In this document: positions 34,101-45,554 of the stretch, in pieces
Layout: each line of letters opens with the position of its first letter
Position numbering within the stretch: the stretch's first letter is position 1
NCBI GenBank assembly: GCA_947311845.1
Contig: CAMZMU010000111.1
Coordinates: 13,832,006-13,896,005 of the forward strand
Length of the DNA: 64,000 nucleotides
Direction: 5' to 3'
Source of the DNA: Poa pratensis
Lineage: Eukaryota; Streptophyta; Magnoliopsida; Poales; Poaceae
Position numbers and translations under genes: made by a program
The notes under the pieces: generated by a model
The model's database searches: none
Told to the model about the DNA's origin: nothing
Seen by the model: only the letters and a program-made list of their open reading frames with translations

Positions 34101-35547
34101 TCAATGGAGGACAGGCTTATGTCCTAAGCCATACAATGTATCAGTTGAGACTAATCCTGATTTTTAATTTTCACTGAACTGTTCAGTTGGATCACCCTTG
34201 CTTGGATGGATGGGGTGGAATGTGTTACTATGGCACTGGCTGCTTCCATCGGAGAGAGACACTATGTGGGCAAATATATAGTAAAGACTACAAGGAAGAT
34301 TGGGCTAGAGGGGTGGGGATAGCAGAAAATGCTGATGAGCTGGAAGGAATGTCCAAGTCACTTGTGACATGCATGTATGAGCATGACACCCTGTGGGGCA
34401 TTGAGGTCTCTTTATCTCTTTCCACATATCCGACATGAACATTTGATCAATCTACTTCACATTAATGAACATATACAAAAATTCCTTGGTGAAGCCTGAA
34501 GGATGTTCTTCCTTTTATGTGTGTACTATTATACCGAGTTGATGAGTTTGTTTTTCTGAATTGCAGAAAGGAGTTAGATATGAGTGCCCACTGGAGGATG
34601 TAATCATGGGATTGCAAATCCAATGCCGTGGGTGGAGATCGGTGTACTACAACCCTGTAAGGAAGGGCTTCTTAGGCATGGCCCCTACCTCACTAGGCCA
34701 GATCCTGGTTCAGCACAAGAGATGGTCAGAAGGGTTCCTCCAAATCTCCCTCTCCAATTATAGCCCCTTTTTATTAGGCCATGGTAAGATCAAGCTGGGG
34801 CTTCAAATGGGTTACTCGGTCTGTGGCTTCTGGGCCCTGAACAGCTTTCCCACCTTCTACTATGCCTTCGTACCTTCACTTTGCTTCCTCGGTGGCGTCT
34901 CTGTTTTCCCTGAGGTAATCTAACGTTGTACAGTATGTTTCCAAGCTCATTTTGATGTACGTGGTTCAGTACTGACGTGAATCTTGCATCTGCAATTCAT
35001 TCAGATAACCAGCCCCTGGATCATTCCATTCGGCTACGTCGCGGTGGCTGCATACTCCTGCAGCCTAGCAGAGTCATTCCAATGCGGCGACACTGCAGTG
35101 GAGTGGTGGAACGCACAAAGGATGTGGTTCATCAGAAGGACCACCTCATACCTCCTGGCAGCCATCGACACGATCGGGGGAATGCTGGGCGTCTCTGAGT
35201 CCGGATTCGAGCTGACAGTGAAGGTGGACGACTCGCAAGCTCTGGAGCGGTACAAGAAGGGGAAGATGGAGTTCGGACCCATCTCGGGGATGTTCGTAAT
35301 CATGTCCACAATCGCGCTGTTCAACCTGGTGTGCATGGTGGCCGGACTGGGTAGAGTGTTGTGGCGTGAAGGTGCAGAAGGTTTGGGACCTTTGTTCCTG
35401 CAGGCTGTTCTGTGCGTGGCGATAGTGGCCATCAACGCCCCGGTCTATGAGGCGCTCTTCTTCCGCAAGGACAGTGGAAGCTTGCCTTGGTTTGTCACTC
35501 TCATTTCCCTTTGCTTTGTGTCATCGCTCTGCCTACAAGCTATCTGA
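31185..35547 (+). CDS. CslE: Cellulose-synthase-like protein, CslE family, 8 exons, one-base deletion in exon 1
   Basis: Membrane glycosyltransferase of family GT2 (CslE), presumably Golgi-located and polysaccharide-synthesising; substrate not known to me. Exons: 31185-31482, 32291-32612, 32803-32943, 33595-33726, 33853-34065, 34187-34405, 34567-34914, 35005-35547, all GT-AG. Catalytic pieces: LSDDAGS (exon 2), [10 protein letters not shown] (exon 5), [16 protein letters not shown] and QHKRW (exon 7). There are two N-terminal membrane segments, and several after QxxRW. Exons 2-8 are in phase. Exon 1 is one base short: after RWNPIRRTT the family's FKDRLS is in the +1 frame (near 31458-31461), and the total of 2216 bp is one below a multiple of three. 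As written, translation stops in exon 2. Either a young pseudogene or an assembly error. Intact length would be 738 aa. Confidence 0.88.
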
Positions 35548-36102
35548 ATTAGTTGTGTACGAAAACGACAAAAACAGACATGAATGTCGAATGTTCTGCC
35601 TGAGCCAAATGAGGGGCAATTTGAGACGATCTATATATAAGGTTCCATAACTTCTTGTTATTCAACAGTTCTGACAGTGATGTGTATTTCTTCTGTCTAT
35701 AAGATTAACAACTATTGATGCATCCTTTTTGTGTATACTTTTGTCCTATGAATCTATGATTAACAGCTATGTTAGGATTAACTGTTCCTGAAATTGCAGA
35801 AGCATTTTGGTGCGCTGATCTCATATTGCCGGTGATAATTCGATTACCCTTCCTAGGTCTAACACATTTCTTGGTCCTCAATCTCATAACACTAACGTTT
35901 ACAAATTCATACAAACAGAAAGCAGAACAATCATTTTCTCTTTATACAAGTTGCATCATCTTGTCATGGATACATCAGCTCGTAGTCGTACAGAACCAGA
36001 TAGAAAAAAATAGACATCCATCAGAGCAGACCACGAACTGATGCAGAGACTAAAACTAGACAAGATAGAAGATCTTGTTCACAGGACTACGGAGCGAGCT
36101 AA
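35548..36102. other. 3' region shared by CslE and the convergent MED26-like gene
   Basis: Likely CslE 3' UTR, then the 3' UTR of the minus-strand gene. The text 'TGTTAGGATTAACTGTTC' at 35772 recurs at 45533 and, with one change, near 46916, marking the duplicated 3' flank of the MED26-like copies. Confidence 0.5.
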
Positions 36103-36705
36103 CTAAACCCAGCTAGCCCGGAGAGTAGACATCCCCTCGGCGATGGTGGCCTTGCATCGGACCTGGTCCCGCCGCCGGATGATCTGGCGCTGATTCTTCT
36201 GCCGCTGCCTCGCCATCTCCGGCGCCTCGACCATCTGGGTCTTGCGCTGCCGCTTCGCGTCCTCGCATTCCTTGTACCTCTCTTTCAGCTTGCGCTTCGT
36301 GGCCGCCAGCATCGCCTCCATGCTCTGCTCCGAAGGCTGCGCCGGTGCCTTGTTCCTGTCTTCAGCGGCGGCCGGAGGCTTCGTGGAGTTCTTGCGCGCG
36401 AGCTCGTTCTTGGCCGGCGCCGTGGCCTTCTCTGCGAAACTCGCTGGTGGCCGGTCCTCCTCCTTGCTCGCGGCCACGGACCGGCATCCCTTCAACGGCC
36501 TGGCAACCGAATCGTCTCCACAGGAGAGGATACCCCCGGTGTAGAGCCTCTGCGCGATCCGCTCGCGCCTCTGCTTGAGCTCGGCGGGGCGGTCCAGCGC
36601 GGCCACGGCGACGGCGGCGTCGATGATCTCGAAGATGTCAGCACCACCGGCGCCGTCGAAGAACCTCCTCCACTGCGCGTGCGCGCTGCCTTCGGACGAC
36701 GCCAT
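36103..36705 (-). CDS. Small MED26/TFIIS-N-like protein, copy 1, 200 aa
   Basis: Single-exon ORF. The start chosen is the ATG at 36705 (MASSEGSAHAQWRRFF); the same frame stays open to an ATG at 36840, but the extension looks like leader sequence. Residues ~12-55 (WRRFFDGAGGADIFEIIDAA...ELKQRRERIAQRLY) resemble the N-terminal domain of plant Mediator subunit 26b/c, related to TFIIS domain I. The C-terminal third is basic and helical (KRKLKERYKECEDAKRQRK, then R/Q-rich) as in MED26-like proteins. A role in the Pol II Mediator complex is by family only; the protein is shorter than true MED26. Two near copies lie at 47248 and 60575. Confidence 0.6.
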   Translation of the reverse strand: MASSEGSAHAQWRRFFDGAGGADIFEIIDAAVAVAALDRPAELKQRRERIAQRLYTGGILSCGDDSVARPLKGCRSVAASKEEDRPPASFAEKATAPAKNELARKNSTKPPAAAEDRNKAPAQPSEQSMEAMLAATKRKLKERYKECEDAKRQRKTQMVEAPEMARQRQKNQRQIIRRRDQVRCKATIAEGMSTLRASWV

Positions 36706-36984
36706 CTCGCTCGATCGATCGCTGGTTGCGCGTTGGGGGTGGAGCAGAGTGTGAGATTGTGGAGGGACGAGGACATGGCGACGGGCCTTTATTGGCGACG
36801 GACGGGCTGCGCGTCGCGGCGAGTCCGAGTTCGTCTCCAACTCCGTGATGCAAGTTCAGGGTAGCGTTGGCGCCAAGCAAATCGATTGATTCAAACTGGA
36901 ATCCGAGTCTTGGTCGATTGGCCTTGTTTCCAAATCATACCTGTACGAGTGACGCGTCTGGTGTAACTAAAGCTGTAATAATTC

Positions 36985-37230
36985 CAAAAAACTGCGGAAA
37001 CTTCCCGTGGGAACTAAATTCAAAATGCTCTGTGTTGCCCATAGAAGACCTGTAGGCCTTTGCAGAGTCATTGCAATGCGGCGGCACTGCAGTGGATCGG
37101 TGAAATACACAAAGGATGTGGTTCATCAGAAGCACAAAGGAAGTGCTTGTTATCTTGCTGAAACTTGTGCAATTACTAGTACTGTCAAGATTAATACTCC
37201 CAGTACTGTCAAGTTACTGTCCTTTGCTTT
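36985..37230 (+). pseudogene. CslE exon 8 fragment
   Basis: 37055-37131 matches 35070-35145 of CslE exon 8 (GCAGAGTCATT.CAATGCGGC, then GATGTGGTTCATCAGAAG) with frame-breaking changes. It precedes the exon 3 fragment, so exon order is scrambled. Confidence 0.8.
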
Positions 37231-38225
37231 GGTAGTACATTGAGGAAAGATTCCCGAGGTTCCGGAGTGCAATCGCAGTGGCTTCTCTGAATGGAATGAG
37301 ACGATAACTTCTGAAGATCACCCTTCAGTAGTCCAGGTAAAAATTGATAGTTTGGTCAGAGTCTGAATACTAGATGTACTACATGGCAACTGATTTTAAA
37401 TAGTATGCTAACTATGATAAGTTTGAAAAACAACTTCTGTAGCTAATACAGAGCTGGCAAACTGGTTATAACAGCTGAATTGAACTGTTGCGGAAAAAAA
37501 TATGTCTGTAACTCTGTATATCTATCAAGTAAGTACCTATGGGTATGATGAATAATTCTAGGCAATCAATATCAGTATTGGAGCTTCCATGTTCGCTCTG
37601 GGAAGCTAGAAATCCCACAGTAATCTAAAGGAAAATGAAAACATATACATCACTTGTTTTAGTGTCTCCAAAATATGTAAGTGTAAATTAATCAGTGTAC
37701 TAGAACATCTACAACTATTGAAGTACTAAGCATCCTATTTCTTTAAAAAAATACAATTTTTTCGAAAATGTTAAAAAATACAACTGCATTATACTCCCTC
37801 CGTTCCACAATATAAGATGTTTTAGTGTTTTTCCACATGCACATGTACACACATGTATCTAGACACGTTTAAGTGCATGTGTTCATTCTTTTTAGTATGA
37901 ATCTAGACATGCATGTGTAACACCTAAAACATCTTACATTGTGGAACGGAGGGAGTAGTTTTTAATTATCCAACCGCGCAATGGATTGGGGAATCAACAA
38001 GTAAAAATAAAGGCATAAATGCTAATTTGTCTTAATTCACATTCAGCCTGATGCAAAATGACCCTGACATGGTTGATATTAATCCAGAGAAAAAACTATC
38101 TTCACAGGAAACTGTAATGGAATAATGAAATTTATCTCTCTTGTCTGCATGATTTTGGCGATCCGATCTGATCAAATTGTTCACAATTAAGAATAAAGCT
38201 GCATTGTGTTTCTATACGTGACATG
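37228..38225 (+). pseudogene. CslE exon 3, intron 3 and part of intron 4, degenerate duplicate
   Basis: 37228-37336 matches exon 3 (GAAAGATTCCCGAGGTTCC) but has TGA in place of a Ser codon. The donor GT is kept. Intron 3 follows, carrying a MITE absent from the gene at 31185. Near 38188 the match jumps from the end of intron 3 to intron 4 (AGAATAAAGCTGCATTG, compare 33781), so exon 4 is deleted. Confidence 0.85.
37794..37955. mobile_element. Stowaway MITE inserted in the CslE duplicate
   Basis: CTCCCTCCGTTCCAC and GTGGAACGGAGGGAG inverted ends with TA at 37792-37793 and 37956-37957. The paralogous intron around 33345-33365 has no element, an empty-site comparison. Confidence 0.95.
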
Positions 38226-38249
38226 GTTGATACGGTTAATCTGTACGTG

Positions 38250-38296
38250 ATCAGTTTTATTTCAGCGACACTTATACCGGATCGGAGGGAGTAGTG
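38250..38296. mobile_element. Stowaway MITE end relic
   Basis: Reads GGATCGGAGGGAG followed by TA, one terminus only. Confidence 0.45.
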
Positions 38297-41200
38297 AAAA
38301 CATGCCTTGATGAAGCAAAGTAAACAAATAAAGACGCACGAGACAATAACCAACAGGGCCGGTGATTATGTGTAAACTGAATAGCTCTTTAATATGAGAT
38401 TACCTTTCATCACTGAACTCATGCCAATGTCGAAAGCAAATGGCACCTGCCCACGGTCCTTGGTACTGAAAATAAAAACATAATACCGTCAGATAAGTTT
38501 CTAATGCGTCGATGTTTGAGCCAAAAGAAAAGTTGGATCCTCGAGTTATGATGATGGTATATCCGTCGATCACTACAAATTAATACATGGAGCATCGGAA
38601 GAGAAATTATGCATTATTCATAACGTTTGATGCACTGTCGCTAAGCTCTGAACCACGAAGAACGAGAAAAATATTGATGATTTACCTCCAGAACTTGTAA
38701 GACAGATCACCATCCTTTCATGCAGGAGCAACACAACTAGCAACAAAAGTTAGGGCTTCACTACCAGAGAACAGAACTACAGAAGTTATAAAATCTATTA
38801 TATACTGAAAGCAATATACGAAAGCAAAATACAGATTTAAACCACATCATATAAATTATTTTGATAGTTGAATCTACAAATTATGGCTAAGATTTACCGA
38901 AGAGTTAGTAGTTACATTGCTAGGTAATCCGTTTTGACACATATTAAGTTAGAAATTGGAGGAATGTACGTATCAAATAGGGGAAACAGAATTACGTATG
39001 TGACATGCTGTCAAAAAGAGAAGACGTGAGAGTTGATATTGATTATTTAATCATACTACCGTGCCAAGATATGACTGCTACGGCTGTTCAAAGAAAAAAC
39101 TACGTACTCCAGGCTTAAAACATGGTAAATCCATCAGTGTCTCACCTTAAAGATGCTAGCTGCGCCATGGATCTGGTGTGGTTAAAGAGCTTAAAGGAAT
39201 TACATCCGTATATTCGTCAGGTTCTTATTTTCACTGCAGAAGTATTTCACATATGATTGCAGAGTCATGGCAAAAAAAGTCCACGTTTTGCCAAGAGAGA
39301 GTCCATATTATATAATATGTGAACAGTAATAAATTTAGTACCCAAAATATTCGATTACCATCTATGATTTGAATATGCACTTGGGAGCCAAATTGAATTT
39401 CTGAAGGTGGGATGGCGTTTTGGCACCCGGGAGCATATGCTTCCAGTTTGCAAAATGTATTTGAAAGCATTTTGAAATTACAAAAAAATTCTCGCGTACA
39501 TCACAACATTCTCTTTGCTCACAGAGTTGTTTAATGAAAAAAGGAAATTTTGTGTGTCGCCTGGAAAAAGATAAAATTTGGTGCTAAAAAGACTTTTCAT
39601 GTGACATCTTTTTGTCCTTTTACAGAGGCCACAAAAAATGTCGGTTTTCCACGCAACTTGGTGTGCACACATAGAACGTCAGGATGTATGCTCCAAATGT
39701 TTTTCCAATTTTTTTTTGATATTTTGAAATATTTTTTCCACGTACGCGTGAGCATATGCATCCGGGAAACAAAATGAATTTCCGAAGGTAAATCTGTATA
39801 CCAAAAAAACGTTTGGTTAGATCGTCCGGCCGATTGCTAAATGCACAACACAATGGCTTATGGTAAATCATATACACCTATATACGGATGAGAGTACACA
39901 CAACTATAGTACTACATATATATGGAGAACAAGAACGTAAAACAGATACACGTGTTTACATGATGGTTTGTTTTTCTCGCAAGTTTACACATTTATTCTT
40001 TTGAGTGAAATTTTTAATTTTAGTGGTGATATAAGGATTTTATTTACAAACACAAATCTTATTTAGACAATATTTTGAATCATGCGACGATGTTTTGGAC
40101 TTACATTAAGCTAAGACATAGATGAATGTTAATATGATTAGTACACACCATATTTCATGCACCTCTATTCTAGCTTCAGATAAGTAGTGAAATAAAGGTA
40201 AGCCCGACTTGGCGGAGGAAGGTGGATATCCATTTTTTGAAACTATGCTGAAAGATAGAATCTTATTTTTTTTCCAAAGCTTGAAACATAACAATGGTAT
40301 ATATAACATGGATCAAGATTGAGCACAAGACACGCATTGAGGTGAAGGTTAAGTAGGCTTGTGGTGGCACAAGGGAGGGAGGGATAGAGGGAACAACGAT
40401 ACTACTATATAAATATCAACCGAAAAATAAAGTTGTTTGTAGAAAGATTTAAAATACTTTTGTAGATTTGTTGTTGTTGAATAGTTATGTATATTGTTTG
40501 ATTTGTTGGTTTAGAAATTGTAGGAATTTTCTCTACTGTTACACCCACTTTGAGCGTAAACGTTCATCAAATCTAAACTCCTTGAAAATATTTTGTGTCA
40601 ATTTCTATGATTTGTAATAGCTTAAAATTTAGTAGGACATACTATTGCAGTCATAAGTTATTTAATACTTATGTGTTTCTGTGAATCAAGAAAGATCCTG
40701 CAATATTTTATTGCTCCATTGACGCTACTAAGAGTGTTGTTAGCTAGAGGCGGAAATTGGCGGTGCCATCGTGTTCAAAGAGATTGTGTAGGTGAGAACA
40801 ATTAATAAGAACTCATAATTTGTAGGAGTTGTTCCTATAGAGATATTTAAATTTTAGGATTAGAAATGTAAGGAATTATTTCGATTTATAACACTCAATT
40901 TGAAACAAAAAATGATATTGATTATAATTTTTCCTAAAATTATGTACTGATGTATTTCAGGGTATATAATTAAATGCACTTTTTTGGATTTCTAATCATT
41001 TATTTAATAGAACGTGGCATTGCAATGTTGTAATAAAATTGATGAAAATTAAGATGCCTAACTTATATCGGACAACAAGTAGACCGGATAGTCAGGATAT
41101 AGGACTGAGTAGGTTAAAAATATTGGTAATGATAATAGTACCTCCATTTCGAAATTAAAGTTGTCAAGAAACTTGCTGTCAAAGTCTTTAATACTGAGGG

Positions 41201-42149
41201 TCGATGTATAAATATATATTGGAATAGTACAAAACATAAAACCGCTGAAATAATAATTATTACTCTTAATTAAATTTAGTTGTATATTTATGTAAAACAA
41301 ATGGTATAAGAATAGTACAAACACAAAACCATTGCACCTTGGAATATGTCCGCATGTGTCTAGAATGTTAAGTAGTTCCGAAGAGAGGGAAAAGTCTAAT
41401 ATTTCGAAATAAAGAAGTAAATGAGAAGGAAAAATATCTGCACAAAGTAAAATAAATTTTCTTACTACTTAAGCGGCTAAATTTTCAACGAGGAGAAATG
41501 ATACTCTCTTTTATGAAACTAGAGAATGGATCTTTTTACCTTAGCGAAGTTGTTACGCTGTTCCATTAAAGATCATCCAAATATCTTCTAGATATATTGC
41601 TCAAGTGAAGCATAATATAATTTGGACCACCAAAAGTTGTTTTTGTAACTTCACATCTGATACAGCAATTGAGAATCTGGATTTTAACCCCACTGAATTT
41701 AATATCATAGAATAATTCACGACCGGGTCTTTAATACCATGTACAAGTCACACATATGGTCATATATGGTTGATTTTTAAATGACATAATCAACCATATG
41801 TGGTTGATTTTTAAATGACATAATCAACCATATGTGATATTTTAGGTAGAATAGATAAAGTTAAAAAGTGTTCAGAACCATATCGTTTCCTTTTTTATTA
41901 CGTGACTATGTATGGAACAATAGATTTATTTCTGAGTCACGTCGATGCCCTGGAAACTAGTTGATTTGAAAAGTGTATACTCTGCTGAATCTGGACCAAC
42001 TAATCAAGAACCAAGTTCCAAGTCTCGTAAATATGTCACATAAGTGAGAATCTACTCCTAATTAATCGATCTCAACAAATGGATCTGAAAGCATCAAGCG
42101 CTAAACCCTAAGTTTTAATTAACGGATCCAAGAAAAAAAGAATACTTAC
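38297..42149. other. AT-rich intergenic stretch without genes
   Basis: No domain-bearing ORF on either strand. 39370-39790 has a pair of similar texts (GAGCATATGC with GAATTTC.GAAGG near both ends), perhaps the ends of an unclassified DNA element. 41752-41838 carries a two-unit repeat (~43 bp) of GGTTGATTTTTAAATGAC, each unit internally palindromic (GGTTGAT...ATCAACC). Confidence 0.4.
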
Positions 42150-45100
42150 ATGCCGAAGAATCTTCTATTTCCAATAAGAAAAGAGTGGGTGTTGTTGGGG
42201 GACTTCAACCTTATCACGAAGGCTTCCGATAAGAGCAACACCAACATCAACCGCCGTTTAATCGGCAAGTTTACGACTGCTCTTAGCGCTCTTCAACTTC
42301 GTGAGATCGAGTTGACTGGACGCAGGTTCACGTGGAGTAATGGTCAGGCCACCCCTACCATGTCCAAGATTGATCATGTCTTTGTCTCTGATGATTGGGA
42401 CATGCTCTTCCCGGACGTGCATCTACAGGCGCTCCCCTCCGGCTGTTCGGATCACAGCCCCCTTCTTCTACAGGGCGCCACGGACGAGAAAAGAAAGCCC
42501 TCCTTCAAGTTTGAGCAGTTTTGGTTGAAAATGCCAGGGTTTCATGAAACCGTGTTTGACGCCTGGACAAGGCATGTTTCGGCGACTGACCCCATCCGCC
42601 GTGTACACATCAAGCTCAACCGTACTGCCAGGGCTCTCAAAAAATGGCACCGTGCCTCCATAGGCAATATCCGTATGCAGATCGGGGTCGCTAAAGAGGT
42701 TATTGGTCGTCTGGATGTTGCGGAGGAAACTAGAGGTCTCTCTGATGCTGAGCGTTCCCTTAGAAGATCCCTTAAGGCCCGTTATCTGGGGCTCCTTTCC
42801 ATCCAGAAGATTCAAATTCGCCAAAAGTCCAGGCTCACTTGGATTCGGGTTGGAGATGCGAACACCAAGCTCTTCCATCAACGGGTAAATGGCAGGCGAC
42901 GCAAGACCTTCATTCACTCTCTTCGTACCGCCTCCGGTTTTGCCATCTCTCGTGAAGACAAGGAAGCTGAGCTACATAAGCACTTTCATGAGCACCTTGG
43001 CACAACTTCCAACCGTAATACTCTTCTCAACTGGGAGACTCTTGGATATCTTCCCCGTGACTTGTCCGCGCTCGAGGCCCCCTTTGATGATGATGAGATC
43101 AAACAGGCGGTCCTTTCCCTTCCTTCGGTCAAGGCCCCGGGTCCGGATGGGTTTATCGGTGCCTTTTTTAAGGCTTGTTGGGACACTGTTCGTGAAGATT
43201 TATCCTCCGCCATCCGGCACCTCGCCAGTCACAGCGGGGGTTGCGCTGGTCTCGTGAACTCCGCCAACATCATTCTCCTCCCAAAAAAGGTGGATGCGGC
43301 GGCCGTGGGGGACTATCGTCCCATTAGCCTCATACACAGCGTCTCGAAGATTTTTTCAAAGCTGTTGGCGAACCGCCTTGCACCTATCCTTCCCACACTG
43401 GTTTCCTCCGTCCAGAGTGCCTTTGTCAAGAAGCGGTGCATCCACGACAATTTCCTCCAGGTCCAAAACGTTCTTAAAGAGCTGCACAAGTCAAATTCTC
43501 CCGGCCTCTTCCTCAAGCTTGACATCTCCAAGGCTTTCGACTCTGTCAACTGGGCTTACATGATTGAGGTGTTGGAGAAGCTTGGCTTCGGGCCTAGGTG
43601 GCGTAGCTGGGTGTGTCACTTGTTCGCTTCCGCCTCGTCCAGGGTACTTCTCAATGGTACGCCGGGGCGGCCTTTCCGACATGCTAGAGGCCTGCGTCAG
43701 GGAGATCCGTTGTCTCCCATGCTTTTCATCCTCGCCATCGACCCCCTTCAGCGTATTATCGAGTTGGCGGCTTCACAGGGCATCCTCCAACCGATCCCTG
43801 CCCATGCGGCTAGGTTCAGAGTTTCCTTGTACGCCGACGATGCAGGCATCTTCGCCAATCCTACTTTTGAGGAGCTCCGGGCGATCTCCGACATCCTTGG
43901 CGTCTTTGGCAGCGCTAGTGGTCTAATCACCAACAAGACCAAGTCGGAAGTTTTTCCCATCCGCTGTGACAACATCGACCTCCACTCCATCCTGGCATCC
44001 TTCCCTGCTAGGATCATGGAGTTCCCAGGTCGCTATTTGGGACTTCCTCTCCACTACAAGCGCCTCCGTCGGGTCCATCTTCAGTATCTTATAGACAAAG
44101 CCCGTGCCCGTCTTCCAGGATGGATGGGGAAAAACATGACTCGTGTTGCGAGGGTGACCTTGGTGAAGTCGGTGCTCACATCCATCATCACTTTTCACCT
44201 CATGGTGTTGCCTTTGCCGAAATGGGCGAAGCGCGCTTTCGACCGCACCTCTCGCCGGTTTATCTGGCACGGAGATGATCAGGAATCCGTCAGCGGCGGG
44301 CATTCTCTGGTCAACTGGAAGACGGTGTGCAGGCCTAAATCTCTTGGGGGTCTGGGGATTGCGGACCTGGACAGTTTCAGCAGGGCTCTGCGCCTTCGAT
44401 GGCCCTGGCTTCAATGGACTGAACCTCACCGTCCCTGGGTGGGATCCCCCCTCCCTTGCGATGCTTCCGATATGGACCTTTTCAGAGCTTCTACCGAGAT
44501 CACCCTGGGAAATGGTCAAACCGCTCTCTTCTGGCATGATGCTTGGTCGCCGGGCGGCCCCCTCTCCACCAGGGCCCCCAATCTCTTCAAGATTGCTACT
44601 AGGAAGAACAGAACGGTCAGCGCTGAGCTTCATAATGATACTTGGATTCAGTCGGTGGCGCGACTATCCAACCTCACTCAGTTTGCCGAGTTCTTGGACG
44701 TAGCCACCATTATTCAGGAAACCCACCTTGTGGCGGATCAGGCTGACACCATCAGATGGCGCTGGGCGGCGGATGGGTGTTACTCCGCCTCCTCGGCCTA
44801 CGCTGCTCAGTTCGAAGGCTCCTTCCCAAAGTTCGAGTCCTCCAAGGTCTGGAGGGCTTTTGCTGAGCCTAAGACCAAGTTCTTCGCCTGGTTGGTCCTC
44901 CACAATCGCATCCTCACGGCTGATCTTCTTGCCACCAAGGGGTGGCCTCATGATCCTATGTGTCAGCTGTGTCTCTCTCATCCCGAAACGGCCTCCCATC
45001 TCTGTATGGAGTGCCCTTTCACGGTGGCGGTGTGGAACACCTTTGATGCTTGGGCCGTAGACAAGCTTGGCCCTTTTTCCGGGTCTCATGATTCCATCGA

Positions 45101-45332
45101 CAAGGCGTGGAGTAAGATGATCTCGAGTACCACCTCCGTTCGGGCTCGGGAAAGAAGCGGGAGAATCATCTATGTCATGTGGAATGTCTGGAAGGAGAGA
45201 AACCGGCGCATTTTCACTGCGATGCGTCAGACTTACCTGGAGGTGGCCTATCTAGCTTTCGAGGAGTTTCGTCAGGTGTTGTGTGCTTTGCACCCTTCGG
45301 GGTCGGTGAGTGTTTTACTTCGTCGGGAGTAA
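42150..45332 (+). CDS. LINE (L1-type) ORF2, 5'-truncated, 1060 codons open
   Basis: Non-LTR retrotransposon protein. The first ~110 codons are the C-terminal half of an apurinic-type endonuclease (LLGDFNLI, RFTWSNGQ, IDHVFVSDDW, SDHSPLLL). A reverse transcriptase follows at about residues 330-620 (VKAPGPDGFIGAFFK, YRPISLIHSVSKIFSKLLAN, LKLDISKAFDSVNW, GLRQGDPLSPMLF and the catalytic YADD near residue 560). A zf-RVT domain is near residues 905-960 (FAWLVLHNRILTADLL, CQLCLSHPETASHLCMEC). The frame is uninterrupted, so the copy is young, but the endonuclease N-terminus and ORF1 are missing. The ATG at 42150 lies at or before the truncation junction (~42170) and is not a native start. Confidence 0.9.
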   Translation: MPKNLLFPIRKEWVLLGDFNLITKASDKSNTNINRRLIGKFTTALSALQLREIELTGRRFTWSNGQATPTMSKIDHVFVSDDWDMLFPDVHLQALPSGCSDHSPLLLQGATDEKRKPSFKFEQFWLKMPGFHETVFDAWTRHVSATDPIRRVHIKLNRTARALKKWHRASIGNIRMQIGVAKEVIGRLDVAEETRGLSDAERSLRRSLKARYLGLLSIQKIQIRQKSRLTWIRVGDANTKLFHQRVNGRRRKTFIHSLRTASGFAISREDKEAELHKHFHEHLGTTSNRNTLLNWETLGYLPRDLSALEAPFDDDEIKQAVLSLPSVKAPGPDGFIGAFFKACWDTVREDLSSAIRHLASHSGGCAGLVNSANIILLPKKVDAAAVGDYRPISLIHSVSKIFSKLLANRLAPILPTLVSSVQSAFVKKRCIHDNFLQVQNVLKELHKSNSPGLFLKLDISKAFDSVNWAYMIEVLEKLGFGPRWRSWVCHLFASASSRVLLNGTPGRPFRHARGLRQGDPLSPMLFILAIDPLQRIIELAASQGILQPIPAHAARFRVSLYADDAGIFANPTFEELRAISDILGVFGSASGLITNKTKSEVFPIRCDNIDLHSILASFPARIMEFPGRYLGLPLHYKRLRRVHLQYLIDKARARLPGWMGKNMTRVARVTLVKSVLTSIITFHLMVLPLPKWAKRAFDRTSRRFIWHGDDQESVSGGHSLVNWKTVCRPKSLGGLGIADLDSFSRALRLRWPWLQWTEPHRPWVGSPLPCDASDMDLFRASTEITLGNGQTALFWHDAWSPGGPLSTRAPNLFKIATRKNRTVSAELHNDTWIQSVARLSNLTQFAEFLDVATIIQETHLVADQADTIRWRWAADGCYSASSAYAAQFEGSFPKFESSKVWRAFAEPKTKFFAWLVLHNRILTADLLATKGWPHDPMCQLCLSHPETASHLCMECPFTVAVWNTFDAWAVDKLGPFSGSHDSIDKAWSKMISSTTSVRARERSGRIIYVMWNVWKERNRRIFTAMRQTYLEVAYLAFEEFRQVLCALHPSGSVSVLLRRE

Positions 45333-45425
45333 TCCGCATGTGGGTTTCTCTCCTTTGCGTGGGTTTGTAATGTCCTACGTTTCTCTTCTTCTATAATGAA
45401 TAGGCAGAGCTCCTGCCAGGTTTCG

Positions 45426-45459
<34 letters not shown>
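42165..45459 (+). mobile_element. 5'-truncated LINE with poly(A) tail
   Basis: ORF2, then a short 3' UTR and 32 consecutive A (45428-45459). The exact 5' junction and the TSD could not be identified by eye. Confidence 0.85.
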
Positions 45460-45461
<2 letters not shown>

Positions 45462-45554
45462 TTATGCTTGTGGTTTGCCAAGTTGTTTTGCATGTATATT
45501 CTACTGTTGTGTGTCTTCTGAAAGAGAGATGTTAGGATTAACTGTTCGTGAAAT

